The translations under genes and the position numbers were made by a program. DNA of 27,854 nt from Wohlfahrtiimonas sp. GTDB taxonomy: Bacteria > Pseudomonadota > Gammaproteobacteria > Cardiobacteriales > Wohlfahrtiimonadaceae. The stretch covers positions 1-27,854 of the forward strand of contig JASLHB010000021.1 in the NCBI GenBank assembly GCA_030149965.1, in the 5' to 3' direction. This document shows positions 7,988 through 16,831 of this stretch, piece after piece; position 1 is the stretch's first letter; every line of letters starts with the position of its first letter. The notes beneath the pieces are model-generated. The model worked only from the letters and a program-made list of their open reading frames with translations, ran no database searches and was not told the DNA's origin.

Positions 7988-8015
7988 AAAAAACCTAGCC
8001 AATGCTAGGTTTTTT
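7988..8015 (+). terminator. Rho-independent terminator of bcp
   Basis: A 12-bp stem AAAAAACCTAGC/GCTAGGTTTTTT with a 4-nt loop ending in a T run, about 20 nt after the bcp stop. Confidence 0.9.
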
Positions 8016-8059
8016 ATTTGAAATTTTTCTCATAAGTATTATCATTGACGATTAATCAT

Positions 8060-8071
8060 CTACAAATGTAG
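8060..8071 (+). promoter_or_regulatory. cop box: CopY operator of the copper operon
   Basis: The palindrome CTACAAATGTAG contains the TACAnnTGTA core recognised by CopY repressors. It lies 24 nt before the start of the CopY gene and just after a TTGACG -35-like element (8045-8050), so a bound repressor would cover the promoter. Only one box is seen; some CopY operons have two. Confidence 0.8.
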
Positions 8072-8094
8072 TCATTTAATTCTAAGGTTAATGA

Positions 8095-8766
8095 ATGTCG
8101 CACATTAAAATAACGAAAACAGAATGGGAAGTGATGCGTATTTTATGGTCACAAGGTGAATGCTATAGCAATGAAGCAAGCGCTTTGTTGTCTGAAAAAT
8201 TTGAATGGAAGCCTTCTACGGTGAAAACATTGCTAGCCCGTTTAGTGAATAAAGGCTATGTCGGTAAACATGCCGAAGGCAATCGTTATCGTTACTTCCC
8301 CACTATTTCAGAAAAAGAGTCATTACAGCAATCTCGCGCTGAATTGGCTCACCACATTTGCTCAACAAAAATGGGCAAATATATTGCTGCGCTGTTAGAA
8401 GAAAACCCTCTATCACACAGCGATATCGCTTTAATCTCACAATCTTTAGAGAAAAAAGCAATGGTTGCATTGGATAAAGTTCCGTGTAACTGCATTAAAG
8501 GTCAATGTACTTGCATTGATAATTGTTGTCCCCAAAGCATTCAAAGGAAAAATAGTATGAAAAAAGTAACATTTTCTGTACCAGAAATTAGTTGCGGACA
8601 TTGCACTTCTTCTATCGAAAAAGGATTAAGCGCAGTTGCAGGCGTTCACTCTGTTTCATCAGACATCGCAGCAAAAACAACAATAATTGAATTTGATGAT
8701 TCTGTATCGATTGATCAATTAATCGAAGAATTCGATAACATTGGTTTTGATGCAAAGGAAATATAA
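8095..8766 (+). CDS. copY: CopY-type copper-responsive repressor fused in frame to a CopZ-like HMA domain
   Basis: Predicted transcriptional repressor of the copA operon. Residues 1-75 form a BlaI/CopY winged helix (ITKTEWEVMRILW, then KPSTVKTLLARLVNKGY). A helical dimerisation region follows. Residues 131-140 are an exact CxCxxxxCxC metal site (CNCIKGQCTC), with two extra cysteines at 144-145. Known CopY proteins end near this motif. Here the frame continues without a stop into a heavy-metal-associated domain (about 155-223) with Cu-binding CGHC at 167-170. An internal Met155 has a good ribosome site, so free CopZ may also be made. The cop box upstream and copA 1 nt downstream support the copper role. 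CopY is best known from Firmicutes, so transfer is possible, though base composition matches the neighbours. Confidence 0.88.
   Translation: MSHIKITKTEWEVMRILWSQGECYSNEASALLSEKFEWKPSTVKTLLARLVNKGYVGKHAEGNRYRYFPTISEKESLQQSRAELAHHICSTKMGKYIAALLEENPLSHSDIALISQSLEKKAMVALDKVPCNCIKGQCTCIDNCCPQSIQRKNSMKKVTFSVPEISCGHCTSSIEKGLSAVAGVHSVSSDIAAKTTIIEFDDSVSIDQLIEEFDNIGFDAKEI
8557..8766 (+). CDS. copZ: Possible internally initiated CopZ copper chaperone (same frame as copY)
   Basis: ATG at 8557 is preceded by AAAGGA (8543-8548) with about 8 nt spacing, as strong as the site before copA. Initiation there would give a 69-residue stand-alone HMA protein starting MKKVTFSVPEI with the Cu(I) site CGHC, the size of typical CopZ. 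In Enterococcus hirae, CopZ hands Cu(I) to CopY to release it from DNA. Whether this product exists apart from the fusion is inference. Confidence 0.5.
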   Translation: MKKVTFSVPEISCGHCTSSIEKGLSAVAGVHSVSSDIAAKTTIIEFDDSVSIDQLIEEFDNIGFDAKEI

Positions 8767-8767
8767 T

Positions 8768-10975
8768 ATGAACTCAAATGAAACAACTTGCCAAGAAACA
8801 TTTGCCATCACTGGCATGACTTGTACAAACTGCTCTGCTCGCATTGAGAAAATCTTAAATAAAAAAGATGGCATCAATAATGCATACGTGAATTTTGCAA
8901 CGGAAAAAGCAGTTGTTTCATTTGATCCAAATTTAATCACATCAGAAACAATTGAAAGTTTCATTGTAAAAGCTGGTTATGGTGCAATTCTAGATCTTGC
9001 TGAAAACCAAGAATCTTTAGAAAAAGTTCAAATCAAAGAGCTTAAAAAATTAAAAATAGAACTTTTCATCAGCGCATTATTATCTCTACCAATGGTGATT
9101 GGCATGTTTGCCATGATGCTCAAAAGCGAAGCTGTTTGGGTTTACTTTGTTCACTTACCTTGGGTGCAATTATTATTAACAACGCCTGTTCAATTTTATA
9201 TTGGTGCGCGTTTTTATAAAGGCACTTATCTATCTTTGAAAAATGGCTCCGCAACGATGGACGTTCTCGTTGCACTCGGAACAACAAGTGCTTATTTATT
9301 AAGTATCTACAATGGCTTCTTCAGTAATCCTCAAGGGCATTTGTACTTTGAAGCAAGCGCTGTGATCATTACATTAATTCTCTTAGGTAAATACTTAGAG
9401 CATTTAGCAAAATCCCGTACTAATAGCGCATTGAAGCAATTACTAGATCTTCAACCTAAAACAGCTTTAGTATTAAATGAAAACAATCAGCCGAAAGAAA
9501 TTCCTGTAGAAGCAGTGAAAATTGGCGATTTAATTTTAATTCAACCTGGTCGCACAATTCCTGCGGATGCTGAAGTGATTACAGGTTATACAGCCATCGA
9601 TGAAAGTATGTTAACTGGCGAAAGCTTACCTGTTGAAAAAAATATTGGTGATGTGATTTACAGCGGCACAATGAACAGCACAGGCACATTAACAGCAAAA
9701 GTGTTAAAAGCCAGCAATGACAGTACATTATCTAAAATTATTAAAATGGTGGAAGATGCACAAGGCAGCCGAGCACCTATTCAAAAACTAGCAGATACAA
9801 TTTCAGCAATCTTTGTACCAACAGTGATTAGTATTGCAATTTTGACATGGTTAATTTCTTGGTACATTACAAAAGATTCAAGCACAGCTATCATTCATGC
9901 TGTTTCAGTATTAGTGATTGCTTGCCCATGTGCATTGGGTTTAGCAACGCCGACGGCAATTATGGTAGGCACAGGATTAGGTGCTCATCATGGTATTTTA
10001 ATTAAGAATGGTGAAGCATTAGAAATAGCTTCCACCATCAATGCTGTAATCGTGGATAAAACAGGCACATTAACAGAAGGCAAACCTGTTGTGACTGATT
10101 TCCAAGCCTTTACAAATGATGATCAAAATATCTTAACCATTTTGGCATCACTCGAAACATTCTCAGAACATCCTTTAGCAAAAGCAATTGTGAACTATGC
10201 GAATGAAAAAGAGATCCAACCAAAAACAATTAATCAATTCATTTCCCATACAGGATTTGGCATTTCTGGTGATTTGAATGGCAAAACATATTATGTAGGT
10301 GCAAGGCGTTTCATGGATCAACAAAACATCAATATTGATGTGCATCTTGAGATGATTCAACAACTAGAAAGTACAGGAAAAACTGTAATGTTGCTGGGTT
10401 CTAATCAACAATTACTTGGCTTAATAGCCGTAGCAGATCAAGTGAAACCAACCACAGCAGAAGCAATCCAGCGATTACAAGCGAAAGGCATTGATGTTTA
10501 TATGATGACAGGCGATAACAAACGCACTGCCTTATATATTGGCTCACAAGTTCACTTGAATGAATCACATATTTTTGCCGAAGTGTTGCCAGAAGATAAA
10601 GCAAATTATGTGAAAGAGTTACAAAGCAAAGGTTTAAAAGTTGCCATGATTGGTGATGGCATGAATGATGCGCCAGCATTAGCACAAGCGGATATCGGTA
10701 TCGCAATGGGTACAGGCACAGACATCGCAATGGAAAGTGCTGATATTACAATTATGAATGGTGACTTAATCAATGTGGATCGCACATTACAATTATCTAA
10801 AGCAACCATGAAGAAAATCCGTCAAAATCTATTTTGGGCATTCTTATACAACACAATCGGAATTCCATTTGCAGCTTTAGGCTTATTAAATCCAATCATC
10901 GCAGGTGCTGCAATGGCATTCAGCTCAGTAAGCGTTCTCACTAATTCATTATTGTTGAATAAAAATAGGTTATAA
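8768..10975 (+). CDS. copA: Cu(I)-exporting P1B-1 ATPase
   Basis: Inner membrane ATPase that pumps Cu(I) (or Ag(I)) out of the cytoplasm. The 735-residue protein has one N-terminal HMA domain with GMTCTNC (Cys19, Cys22), the actuator TGES at 283-286, the transmembrane copper site CPC at 386-388, the phosphorylated Asp430 in DKTGTLT, the SEHP nucleotide-binding motif at 466-469, and GDGMNDAP from 629. The last two helices carry the Cu(I)-class residues YN at 694-695 and MAFSS at 716-720. The frame is open upstream to 8741, but AAGGA 8 nt before the ATG at 8768 and the 1-nt gap after the copY stop fix this start. It is translationally linked to copY and ends at a strong terminator. Confidence 0.97.
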   Translation: MNSNETTCQETFAITGMTCTNCSARIEKILNKKDGINNAYVNFATEKAVVSFDPNLITSETIESFIVKAGYGAILDLAENQESLEKVQIKELKKLKIELFISALLSLPMVIGMFAMMLKSEAVWVYFVHLPWVQLLLTTPVQFYIGARFYKGTYLSLKNGSATMDVLVALGTTSAYLLSIYNGFFSNPQGHLYFEASAVIITLILLGKYLEHLAKSRTNSALKQLLDLQPKTALVLNENNQPKEIPVEAVKIGDLILIQPGRTIPADAEVITGYTAIDESMLTGESLPVEKNIGDVIYSGTMNSTGTLTAKVLKASNDSTLSKIIKMVEDAQGSRAPIQKLADTISAIFVPTVISIAILTWLISWYITKDSSTAIIHAVSVLVIACPCALGLATPTAIMVGTGLGAHHGILIKNGEALEIASTINAVIVDKTGTLTEGKPVVTDFQAFTNDDQNILTILASLETFSEHPLAKAIVNYANEKEIQPKTINQFISHTGFGISGDLNGKTYYVGARRFMDQQNINIDVHLEMIQQLESTGKTVMLLGSNQQLLGLIAVADQVKPTTAEAIQRLQAKGIDVYMMTGDNKRTALYIGSQVHLNESHIFAEVLPEDKANYVKELQSKGLKVAMIGDGMNDAPALAQADIGIAMGTGTDIAMESADITIMNGDLINVDRTLQLSKATMKKIRQNLFWAFLYNTIGIPFAALGLLNPIIAGAAMAFSSVSVLTNSLLLNKNRL

Positions 10976-10978
10976 AAT

Positions 10979-11008
10979 AAAAAGGCTTGTCCATCGACAA
11001 GCCTTTTT
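10979..11008 (+). terminator. Bidirectional terminator between copA and the relA operon
   Basis: An 11-bp stem AAAGGCTTGTC/GACAAGCCTTT with a CATC loop has a T run on both strands. It can end the copA transcript rightward and the long leftward operon that finishes at 11031. Confidence 0.9.
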
Positions 11009-11030
11009 AATATCAATTTATAATCAATGA

Positions 11031-11483
11031 TTAATTAACATAGTCTTTCAGCTTAAATTCTAAAATAGTTTTTTCATTCGATAACACTAAAATTTGTCCA
11101 TTATCTTTCAATGCAACTTTTGCACCTGAATCCAATAACTGCCCAATTTGTTGATCTAACTGATTCAATATTTTATCACCACAGAATTTACGTGTCATAC
11201 CAACACCTTTCGCAGTCAATACATTATTCTTCAACTCACCTTGACCAAAGTAGTTATTGCACATTTGGCCTGAAATATTCATTTTCTCACCAAATGCAAT
11301 ATTTGGTGACATGGCATTTTTCGCTGTACGATAAGTTTTTCCATCAATAGTTGTTAATACATAATTATGATGTTGAAGGTCTTGTGCTGTTACATTGCTT
11401 AAATCTTTTGCCATTTCACTACCTTCACTGGCACATGCTGCAATTAAACATAAAGCGGCTGCGGACATTAAAATTTTTTTCAT
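11031..11483 (-). CDS. META/HslJ-like lipoprotein
   Basis: A 150-residue putative lipoprotein. The signal peptide ends in a lipobox IAAC with Cys17 as the lipidated residue. The rest resembles a META (HslJ) domain: PNIAFGEKMNISGQMCNNYFGQG at about 60-82, with Cys75 and a later Cys101 after a GMTRKFC turn, the positions where HslJ proteins carry their paired cysteines. HslJ is linked to stress and novobiocin tolerance; the biochemical role of the domain is unclear. It is the last gene of the ftsY-to-relA series, 14 nt after relA, with an AGAGG ribosome site at the gap, and is followed by the shared terminator. Its place next to relA does not by itself show a stringent-response role. Confidence 0.75.
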   Translation of the reverse strand: MKKILMSAAALCLIAACASEGSEMAKDLSNVTAQDLQHHNYVLTTIDGKTYRTAKNAMSPNIAFGEKMNISGQMCNNYFGQGELKNNVLTAKGVGMTRKFCGDKILNQLDQQIGQLLDSGAKVALKDNGQILVLSNEKTILEFKLKDYVN

Positions 11484-11497
11484 AATAACCTCTCTTG

Positions 11498-13582
11498 TTA
11501 TCGTCTATGTGCTTCCACAACAAATGGTAACTGAATTAAACGATCTATCAAACGACTTAATTGATTCAAGTGATTTAATTCCACTGTTGCAAAAATAGTT
11601 GCGATCCCTGAATCATCATTTTTAATAGTGATATCAATGATTCTTAGTTGTTCATTGATGATTAAATTATTTACTTCTTTCAATAAATCATGATGAGGAT
11701 GCGCTCGAATGATCAAATCTGATGTTGCTTTTTGATCAGCATCATAACCCCAATCCACATCAATCTCACGCGCAGGAGATTGTTCTACCATATTAATAAA
11801 GTTAGAACACGTTTTACGATGAATAACAACGCCACGATTAATCGTCACAAATCCACCAATAACTTCTGGCGGTGCAGGCTTACAACATGGTGCCATTTGC
11901 ACCAATAGATTTCCAACACCTTGAACTCGAACGCCACCATCATTGCTTTTCGATTGCGTTTGTGGACGAATCATAGAATCTGGTGTAATAGCAGGTTCTG
12001 CCACATGCATATTAGGCACACGCGTCAAGAACTGGTTAATCGTTACTTCACCAGAACCTAACTGCGCATGCAATTCATTCACTGAATTACAGTTCAATTT
12101 CTTCGCTATTTTTAATAATGCATCAGGCGATAAATTTAAATTCAAACGTGAGAATTCACGATCCAATAATTGTTTACCCGCTGCAATATTTTTTTCTTGC
12201 GCTTGTTGCTTAAACCAGCCACGAATTTTCGCTCGGGTTCTATTAGATTTAACATAAGCTAAATGCGGCGATAGCCAATCTCGGCTAGGAGAAGCATTTT
12301 TCCCTGTTAAAATTTCAACTTCATCACCGTTGTTCAATACATAAGTTAATGGCACAATTCGACCATTCACTTTTGCACCACGACAACGATGACCTAAATT
12401 TGTATGAATTTGATAAGCAAAGTCTAATGGCGTTGCACCTGCTACTAATTCAATTGCTTCACGATTCGGTGTTAATACATAAACATTTTCACCAAATAAA
12501 TCTTTATCTAACAATTCTTTCGATGATTCGCTATTTGTTTCTTGGTCCAATAATTGGCGCACACGATTCAACTTAGCTTGCTGACTTAATGAAGCATCGC
12601 TTTCTTTATAATGCCAATGTGCGGCAACACCAAGTTCGGCATGCTCATGCATTTTTCGTGTACGAATTTGTACTTCAATTGCTTTATTATTTGGCCCCAA
12701 AACTGCAGTATGCAAAGACTGATAACCATTGGGTTTTGGATTTGCAATATAATCATCAAACTCTTTGGGTAATGGTGGCCACGTTTCATGAACCATGCCC
12801 AATACACGATAACAATCTGATAAATTTTTCACAATCACGCGCACAGCACGAACATCTAGCAATTCCTCAAAAGATTTTCCTTTTGAAGTCATTTTTTTCC
12901 AAATGCTATAAATATGTTTTACGCGTCCAGAAATTTCAGCTTCTATATGCTCAGCTGCAACCATCATTTCTAATTCTTCAATGATTTGATGGATATAAAC
13001 TTCCCTATCCAATCGCTTCTCATTCAAGTTTTGAGAAATCATTTTATAATCTTGCGGTTTTAAATAATGCAGAACTTCATCTTCCAGCTCCCATTTAAAA
13101 CGGCTCAATCCTAAACGATTGGCCAATGGTGCAAAAACATCGCGTGTTTGTTCTGCAACAGCAATTTTAACTTCATCACTTTCAAATTTTAAATGACGCA
13201 TTTTAACCACTTGATTGGCTAAAATAATCACTAATGTTTGAACATCTTCAACGATGGCCAACAACATTTTACGCAAAATCTCTTTGGTTTTTTCTTGTGC
13301 GCCTGATAAATCACTTGTTTCTTTCAACAAATTTAATTGACGTAAGAAGCTACGATAAGATTCAGGAACATCTGCAATTGGAATCTCCAAGACGAAAAAC
13401 ATTGCTGTAATGCGCAGAGGAATACCAGAAACTTGACCGAGTAAATAAGCCGTTTCCAGTGCTCGCTTAAACCGTTCATCATCTTGATATTGTATTAAAA
13501 ATTGATATTCAGTTTCTGGCCAACCGCCATTACAACTTTCAAACCAATCTCGCAATTTTTTTTCGTCAACGACTCTAGACAT
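11498..13582 (-). CDS. relA: RelA-type (p)ppGpp synthetase
   Basis: Ribosome-associated GTP/GDP pyrophosphokinase that makes (p)ppGpp when uncharged tRNA is present. The 694-residue protein shows a pseudo-hydrolase domain (about 30-190) lacking the HDxxED metal site of active SpoT/Rel hydrolases, the synthetase domain (about 215-345) with ELLDVRAVRV, NPKPNGYQSLHTAV and EVQIRT, a TGS domain (about 363-427), a helical region, a Cys/His zinc-finger-like segment (CCKP...HRKTC, 566-592) and a C-terminal ACT domain (about 620-694). Loss of the hydrolase residues makes it the monofunctional RelA of beta/gammaproteobacteria, implying a SpoT elsewhere. The start has AAGGA spaced well. tyrA ends 18 nt upstream. 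Confidence 0.95.
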   Translation of the reverse strand: MSRVVDEKKLRDWFESCNGGWPETEYQFLIQYQDDERFKRALETAYLLGQVSGIPLRITAMFFVLEIPIADVPESYRSFLRQLNLLKETSDLSGAQEKTKEILRKMLLAIVEDVQTLVIILANQVVKMRHLKFESDEVKIAVAEQTRDVFAPLANRLGLSRFKWELEDEVLHYLKPQDYKMISQNLNEKRLDREVYIHQIIEELEMMVAAEHIEAEISGRVKHIYSIWKKMTSKGKSFEELLDVRAVRVIVKNLSDCYRVLGMVHETWPPLPKEFDDYIANPKPNGYQSLHTAVLGPNNKAIEVQIRTRKMHEHAELGVAAHWHYKESDASLSQQAKLNRVRQLLDQETNSESSKELLDKDLFGENVYVLTPNREAIELVAGATPLDFAYQIHTNLGHRCRGAKVNGRIVPLTYVLNNGDEVEILTGKNASPSRDWLSPHLAYVKSNRTRAKIRGWFKQQAQEKNIAAGKQLLDREFSRLNLNLSPDALLKIAKKLNCNSVNELHAQLGSGEVTINQFLTRVPNMHVAEPAITPDSMIRPQTQSKSNDGGVRVQGVGNLLVQMAPCCKPAPPEVIGGFVTINRGVVIHRKTCSNFINMVEQSPAREIDVDWGYDADQKATSDLIIRAHPHHDLLKEVNNLIINEQLRIIDITIKNDDSGIATIFATVELNHLNQLSRLIDRLIQLPFVVEAHRR

Positions 13583-13600
13583 CCGTTCCTTCTTAATCAG

Positions 13601-14491
13601 TTAAGGTTCGTGATAAAAGTTATCTCTTGCGTGTTTTGCTCGACTAAAGACTTCTAATATTGTTTCGCGATCTTCTTTATCCAATGCTTCTTCTACCAAT
13701 GCTATTTTCTTCAAATATGCACGTAGCACTTGAAGTACAGCTTCTCTATTTTCTAAACAGATATCCGTCCACATTTCAGGGTTAGAGGTTGAAATTCGCG
13801 TAAAATCTCTAAATCCACCTGCTGCAAAACGGAAAATTTCAGCACGATCATCCAAGTTTGCCAATGTATCCACAGTGCTATAAGCCAATAGATGTGGAAT
13901 GTGCGATGTTGCCGCCAATACTTGATCATGATGCACAACGCCCATTTCTTCCACAATTGATCCCACAGCTTCCCACATTTTTGTCAATGTCGTTACGGCT
14001 GTGTGATTATTATTAATGTGTGGAATGATTAGCGTTCTGCGCTTTTCAAATAACTCTGCAAATGAGTTTTCAACACCATGTTTTTCTGTACCTGCAATAG
14101 GATGAGCAGGCACAAAACGTTTCGGTAAAAATCCAACTGCTTCAGTGATTGTACGAATGACAGAACCTTTTGTTGAACCAACATCACTCACAATCGCATC
14201 TTCTTTCAGAAATGGCATCATATCTTTCATCAAGTTGCCCATCACAGTGATCGGCGTTGCCATAACTATGATGTCTGAATCTTTCACAGCCGTTTCAAGA
14301 TCAGTTGTAATAATGTCAGCAACGCCCAATGCTTTAGCTTGCGCCAAAGCATCTTCGTTTCTGTCATAAGCAATAATTTGCCCTACTGCATTATTTTTCT
14401 TCAACGCGCGCGCCAAAGAACCACCAATCAAACCAATACCAATGATTGTGACAGTGTTAACAAAAAAGGGCTTACTTAATTCTATTTTCAT
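13601..14491 (-). CDS. tyrA: Prephenate dehydrogenase
   Basis: Oxidatively decarboxylates prephenate (or arogenate) to the tyrosine precursor with NAD(P)+. The 296-residue, single-domain enzyme has the Rossmann motif GIGLIGG at 18-24, an acidic residue at the end of strand 2 (AYDRN) that favours NAD+, and the family's PAHPIAGTEKHGVENS substrate-binding stretch around 128-143. No chorismate mutase domain (as in enteric TyrA) and no ACT domain are present, so tyrosine feedback through such a domain is not expected. The gene begins 5 nt after the fabV stop, so its ribosome site lies within fabV and translation is probably coupled; the Shine-Dalgarno match is weak. Confidence 0.94.
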   Translation of the reverse strand: MKIELSKPFFVNTVTIIGIGLIGGSLARALKKNNAVGQIIAYDRNEDALAQAKALGVADIITTDLETAVKDSDIIVMATPITVMGNLMKDMMPFLKEDAIVSDVGSTKGSVIRTITEAVGFLPKRFVPAHPIAGTEKHGVENSFAELFEKRRTLIIPHINNNHTAVTTLTKMWEAVGSIVEEMGVVHHDQVLAATSHIPHLLAYSTVDTLANLDDRAEIFRFAAGGFRDFTRISTSNPEMWTDICLENREAVLQVLRAYLKKIALVEEALDKEDRETILEVFSRAKHARDNFYHEP

Positions 14492-14496
14492 GGTGA

Positions 14497-15696
14497 TTAC
14501 ACCATTTCGATCACATCAAACTGAACTTCTGGTGATACATCTGCTTCATAATCCACAGTTGATAGACCAAAACCAAACAAGCGTGAGAAGTTTTCTTTAT
14601 AGCCTTTATAATCAGTTAAAGTATCCACAGTTTCAGTTGTTACTTCATTCAAAATCAATTCGCAAGCAGTTTGTACTTCAGGCTTTAATTCCCAATCATC
14701 TAAACGGAAACGACCTTCAGCATCTACTTCACCTGTATTTCCGTACATGCAAGTTTCAAATAAACGTTGAACTTGTTCAATACAATCTTCATGTAAACCA
14801 GTTTCTTTCATTACGCGAAATGCTGCTGAAATATATAACGGCATAACAGGAATTGCCGAAGAAGCTTGTGTTACAACTGATTTCAATACAGCAACCGCTG
14901 CTGAACCTTGGTATTTAGCTTCTAACATTGAATTGATTTCACGTGAAGCGCGCTCAACATCTTCTTTAGCTTTACCTAAAGTACCATGCCAATACATTGG
15001 CCATGTGATCGCAGTACCGATATATGAATATGCAACTGTTTGAACATTAGGAGCCAAAACGCCAGCTTCATCCAAAGCTTTCATCCATAATTCCCAATCT
15101 TGCCCGCCCATTACAGTAATTGTATCTGCAACTTCTTGCTCTGTTGCCGGCTCTACAGTTGCCTCAATGATTTCATTTTTATTTGTATCCAATGAAGGCG
15201 CACGATATGTATCACCCATTGTTTTCAATGCAGAACGAACAACTTCACCTGTTTCAGGCATTTTACGAACTGGAGATGCCAATGAATACACAACACAATC
15301 CACAGTTCCCAAATCAGCTTTGATCAATTCGATCGCTTTCGCACGAACTTCATTAGAGAATGCATCACCATTGATACTTTTTGAATATAAACCTGCTTCT
15401 TTCGCATATTTATCAAATGCTGCTGAGTTGTACCAACCTGCTGTACCAGTTTTCTTTTCAGTACCTGGTTTCTCGAAAAATACACCAATTGTTGCTGCAT
15501 CACTACCAAACGCAGTTTCAATGCGAGAAGCCAAACCATAACCTGTGGATGCACCAATCACTAATACACGTTTTGGGCCATTTTCTAATTTGCCTTTTGA
15601 GCGTATATATTCAATCTGTGCTTTAACGTTTTCATCACAACCTGTTGGATGCGATGTTGTACAAATAAATCCACGAATTTTTGGTTGAATAATCAT
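14497..15696 (-). CDS. fabV: Enoyl-ACP (trans-2-enoyl-CoA) reductase FabV
   Basis: Reduces the enoyl-ACP double bond with NADH in the last step of each fatty acid elongation cycle. The 399-residue length is that of the FabV class, much longer than FabI. The N-terminus MIIQPKIRGFICTTSHP is characteristic, the cofactor motif GASTGYGLASR occurs at 48-58, and the catalytic pair Tyr235-x8-Lys244 is at the positions known for FabV. FabV enzymes are naturally insensitive to triclosan, so this organism may be tolerant if FabV is its main reductase. No fabI is in the window. It lies 15 nt after tal and 5 nt before tyrA, in the same operon. Confidence 0.97.
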   Translation of the reverse strand: MIIQPKIRGFICTTSHPTGCDENVKAQIEYIRSKGKLENGPKRVLVIGASTGYGLASRIETAFGSDAATIGVFFEKPGTEKKTGTAGWYNSAAFDKYAKEAGLYSKSINGDAFSNEVRAKAIELIKADLGTVDCVVYSLASPVRKMPETGEVVRSALKTMGDTYRAPSLDTNKNEIIEATVEPATEQEVADTITVMGGQDWELWMKALDEAGVLAPNVQTVAYSYIGTAITWPMYWHGTLGKAKEDVERASREINSMLEAKYQGSAAVAVLKSVVTQASSAIPVMPLYISAAFRVMKETGLHEDCIEQVQRLFETCMYGNTGEVDAEGRFRLDDWELKPEVQTACELILNEVTTETVDTLTDYKGYKENFSRLFGFGLSTVDYEADVSPEVQFDVIEMV

Positions 15697-15711
15697 AATG
15701 TTCCACGCTTT

Positions 15712-16800
15712 CTATAAAGTTAATAATTTTTCGTTAATGGTTAGCATCATAGCATTAAACGCTGTTTGGAATTGCTCAATGCCTTCTCTTTCTAATTTTT
15801 TAGTCACATCATCCAATGAAATACCCAATGAATCTAATTGCTCTAAAATTCCATCAACATCTGCCATATTGTCCATAATGGTCAATTTCGCAGTACCATG
15901 ATCACGGAATGCATCATAAGTTGCTGGTGGCACTGTGTTCACAGTTTCAGTGCCGATCAATGCATCCATATATAAAACATCTGAATAAGCAGGATTTTTT
16001 GTCCCTGTCGATGCCCATAATAAACGTTGTGGCTTTGCGCCTTTCGCTTGAAGCTCTTTAAATCTTCTTGCGCCATAATGCTCTAAAAAGTGTTGATAAG
16101 CTTTTTGAGCATTAGCAATCGCAATTTTACCTTGTAATTCCTTACCATTTTCAACTAGCAAAGGATCAATCGCCGCATCAATGCGTGAAATAAAGAAACT
16201 TGCTACGGATGCAATATGAGCCACAGATTTACCCGCAGCCGCACGTTTTTCTAAACCAGAAATATAGCCTTCAATCACACGCAAATAACGTTTCACAGAG
16301 AAGATCAACGTTACATTAATGTTAATTCCTTCAGATATCAAATGAGATATTGCCTCAATACCTTCAATTGTTGCAGGTACTTTAATCATCGCATTTTTAC
16401 GATTGATTTTATTCCACAACAATTTAGCTTCTTGAATCGTGCCCACAACATCATGCGCAAGATCAGGTGAAACTTCTAAACTCACATAACCATCTAAAGC
16501 ATCCGTTGCTTGATAAACAGGCATAAATAGATCACAAGCCATCTGAATATCTTTCACTGCCAATTCAAAAAAGATGCTATTAGGAGAGTTAAGGCTTTTC
16601 TGTAATACCTTAATATCCGTATCATAAGCTGAAGAGCTGCGAATCGCTTTATCATAAATTGCAGGATTGGACGTAACGCCACGCAAATCATCTTCTTTAA
16701 TTAAACGGGCCAGCTCACCATTTTCACTCAACATACTGCGTTCGATATTGTCATACCAAACACTTTGACCTAATTTATTCAATTGTTGCAACGGATTCAT
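15712..16800 (-). CDS. tal: Transaldolase
   Basis: Non-oxidative pentose phosphate enzyme that moves a dihydroxyacetone unit from sedoheptulose 7-phosphate to glyceraldehyde 3-phosphate. The 362-residue product belongs to the longer transaldolase class (mycobacterial/cyanobacterial Tal), not the roughly 317-residue TalB type. GVTSNPAIYDKAI lies at 41-53, the Schiff-base lysine is Lys140 in NAMIKVPAT, and WASTGTKNPAY is present in the C-terminal half. The frame allows an ATG 12 nt earlier (16812), but GAGG 6-7 nt before the ATG at 16800 favours the shorter start. It is preceded by the lytic transglycosylase gene by 31 nt and followed by fabV by 15 nt. Confidence 0.95.
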   Translation of the reverse strand: MNPLQQLNKLGQSVWYDNIERSMLSENGELARLIKEDDLRGVTSNPAIYDKAIRSSSAYDTDIKVLQKSLNSPNSIFFELAVKDIQMACDLFMPVYQATDALDGYVSLEVSPDLAHDVVGTIQEAKLLWNKINRKNAMIKVPATIEGIEAISHLISEGININVTLIFSVKRYLRVIEGYISGLEKRAAAGKSVAHIASVASFFISRIDAAIDPLLVENGKELQGKIAIANAQKAYQHFLEHYGARRFKELQAKGAKPQRLLWASTGTKNPAYSDVLYMDALIGTETVNTVPPATYDAFRDHGTAKLTIMDNMADVDGILEQLDSLGISLDDVTKKLEREGIEQFQTAFNAMMLTINEKLLTL

Positions 16801-16831
16801 ACAAAACCTCATTATTAGTTTTTATCTTATC

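Noticed and set aside
8741..8767. Upstream extension of copA (start at 8741)
   Set aside because: It overlaps the copY end, has no ribosome site, and adds residues not seen in CopA proteins; the ATG at 8768 has AAGGA at good distance.
12589..12984. 131-residue plus-strand frame inside relA
   Set aside because: Fully overlaps conserved RelA synthetase sequence on the other strand; no ribosome site and no family resemblance.
14442..14846. 134-residue plus-strand frame
   Set aside because: Antisense to the end of fabV and start of tyrA; no ribosome site or recognisable domain.
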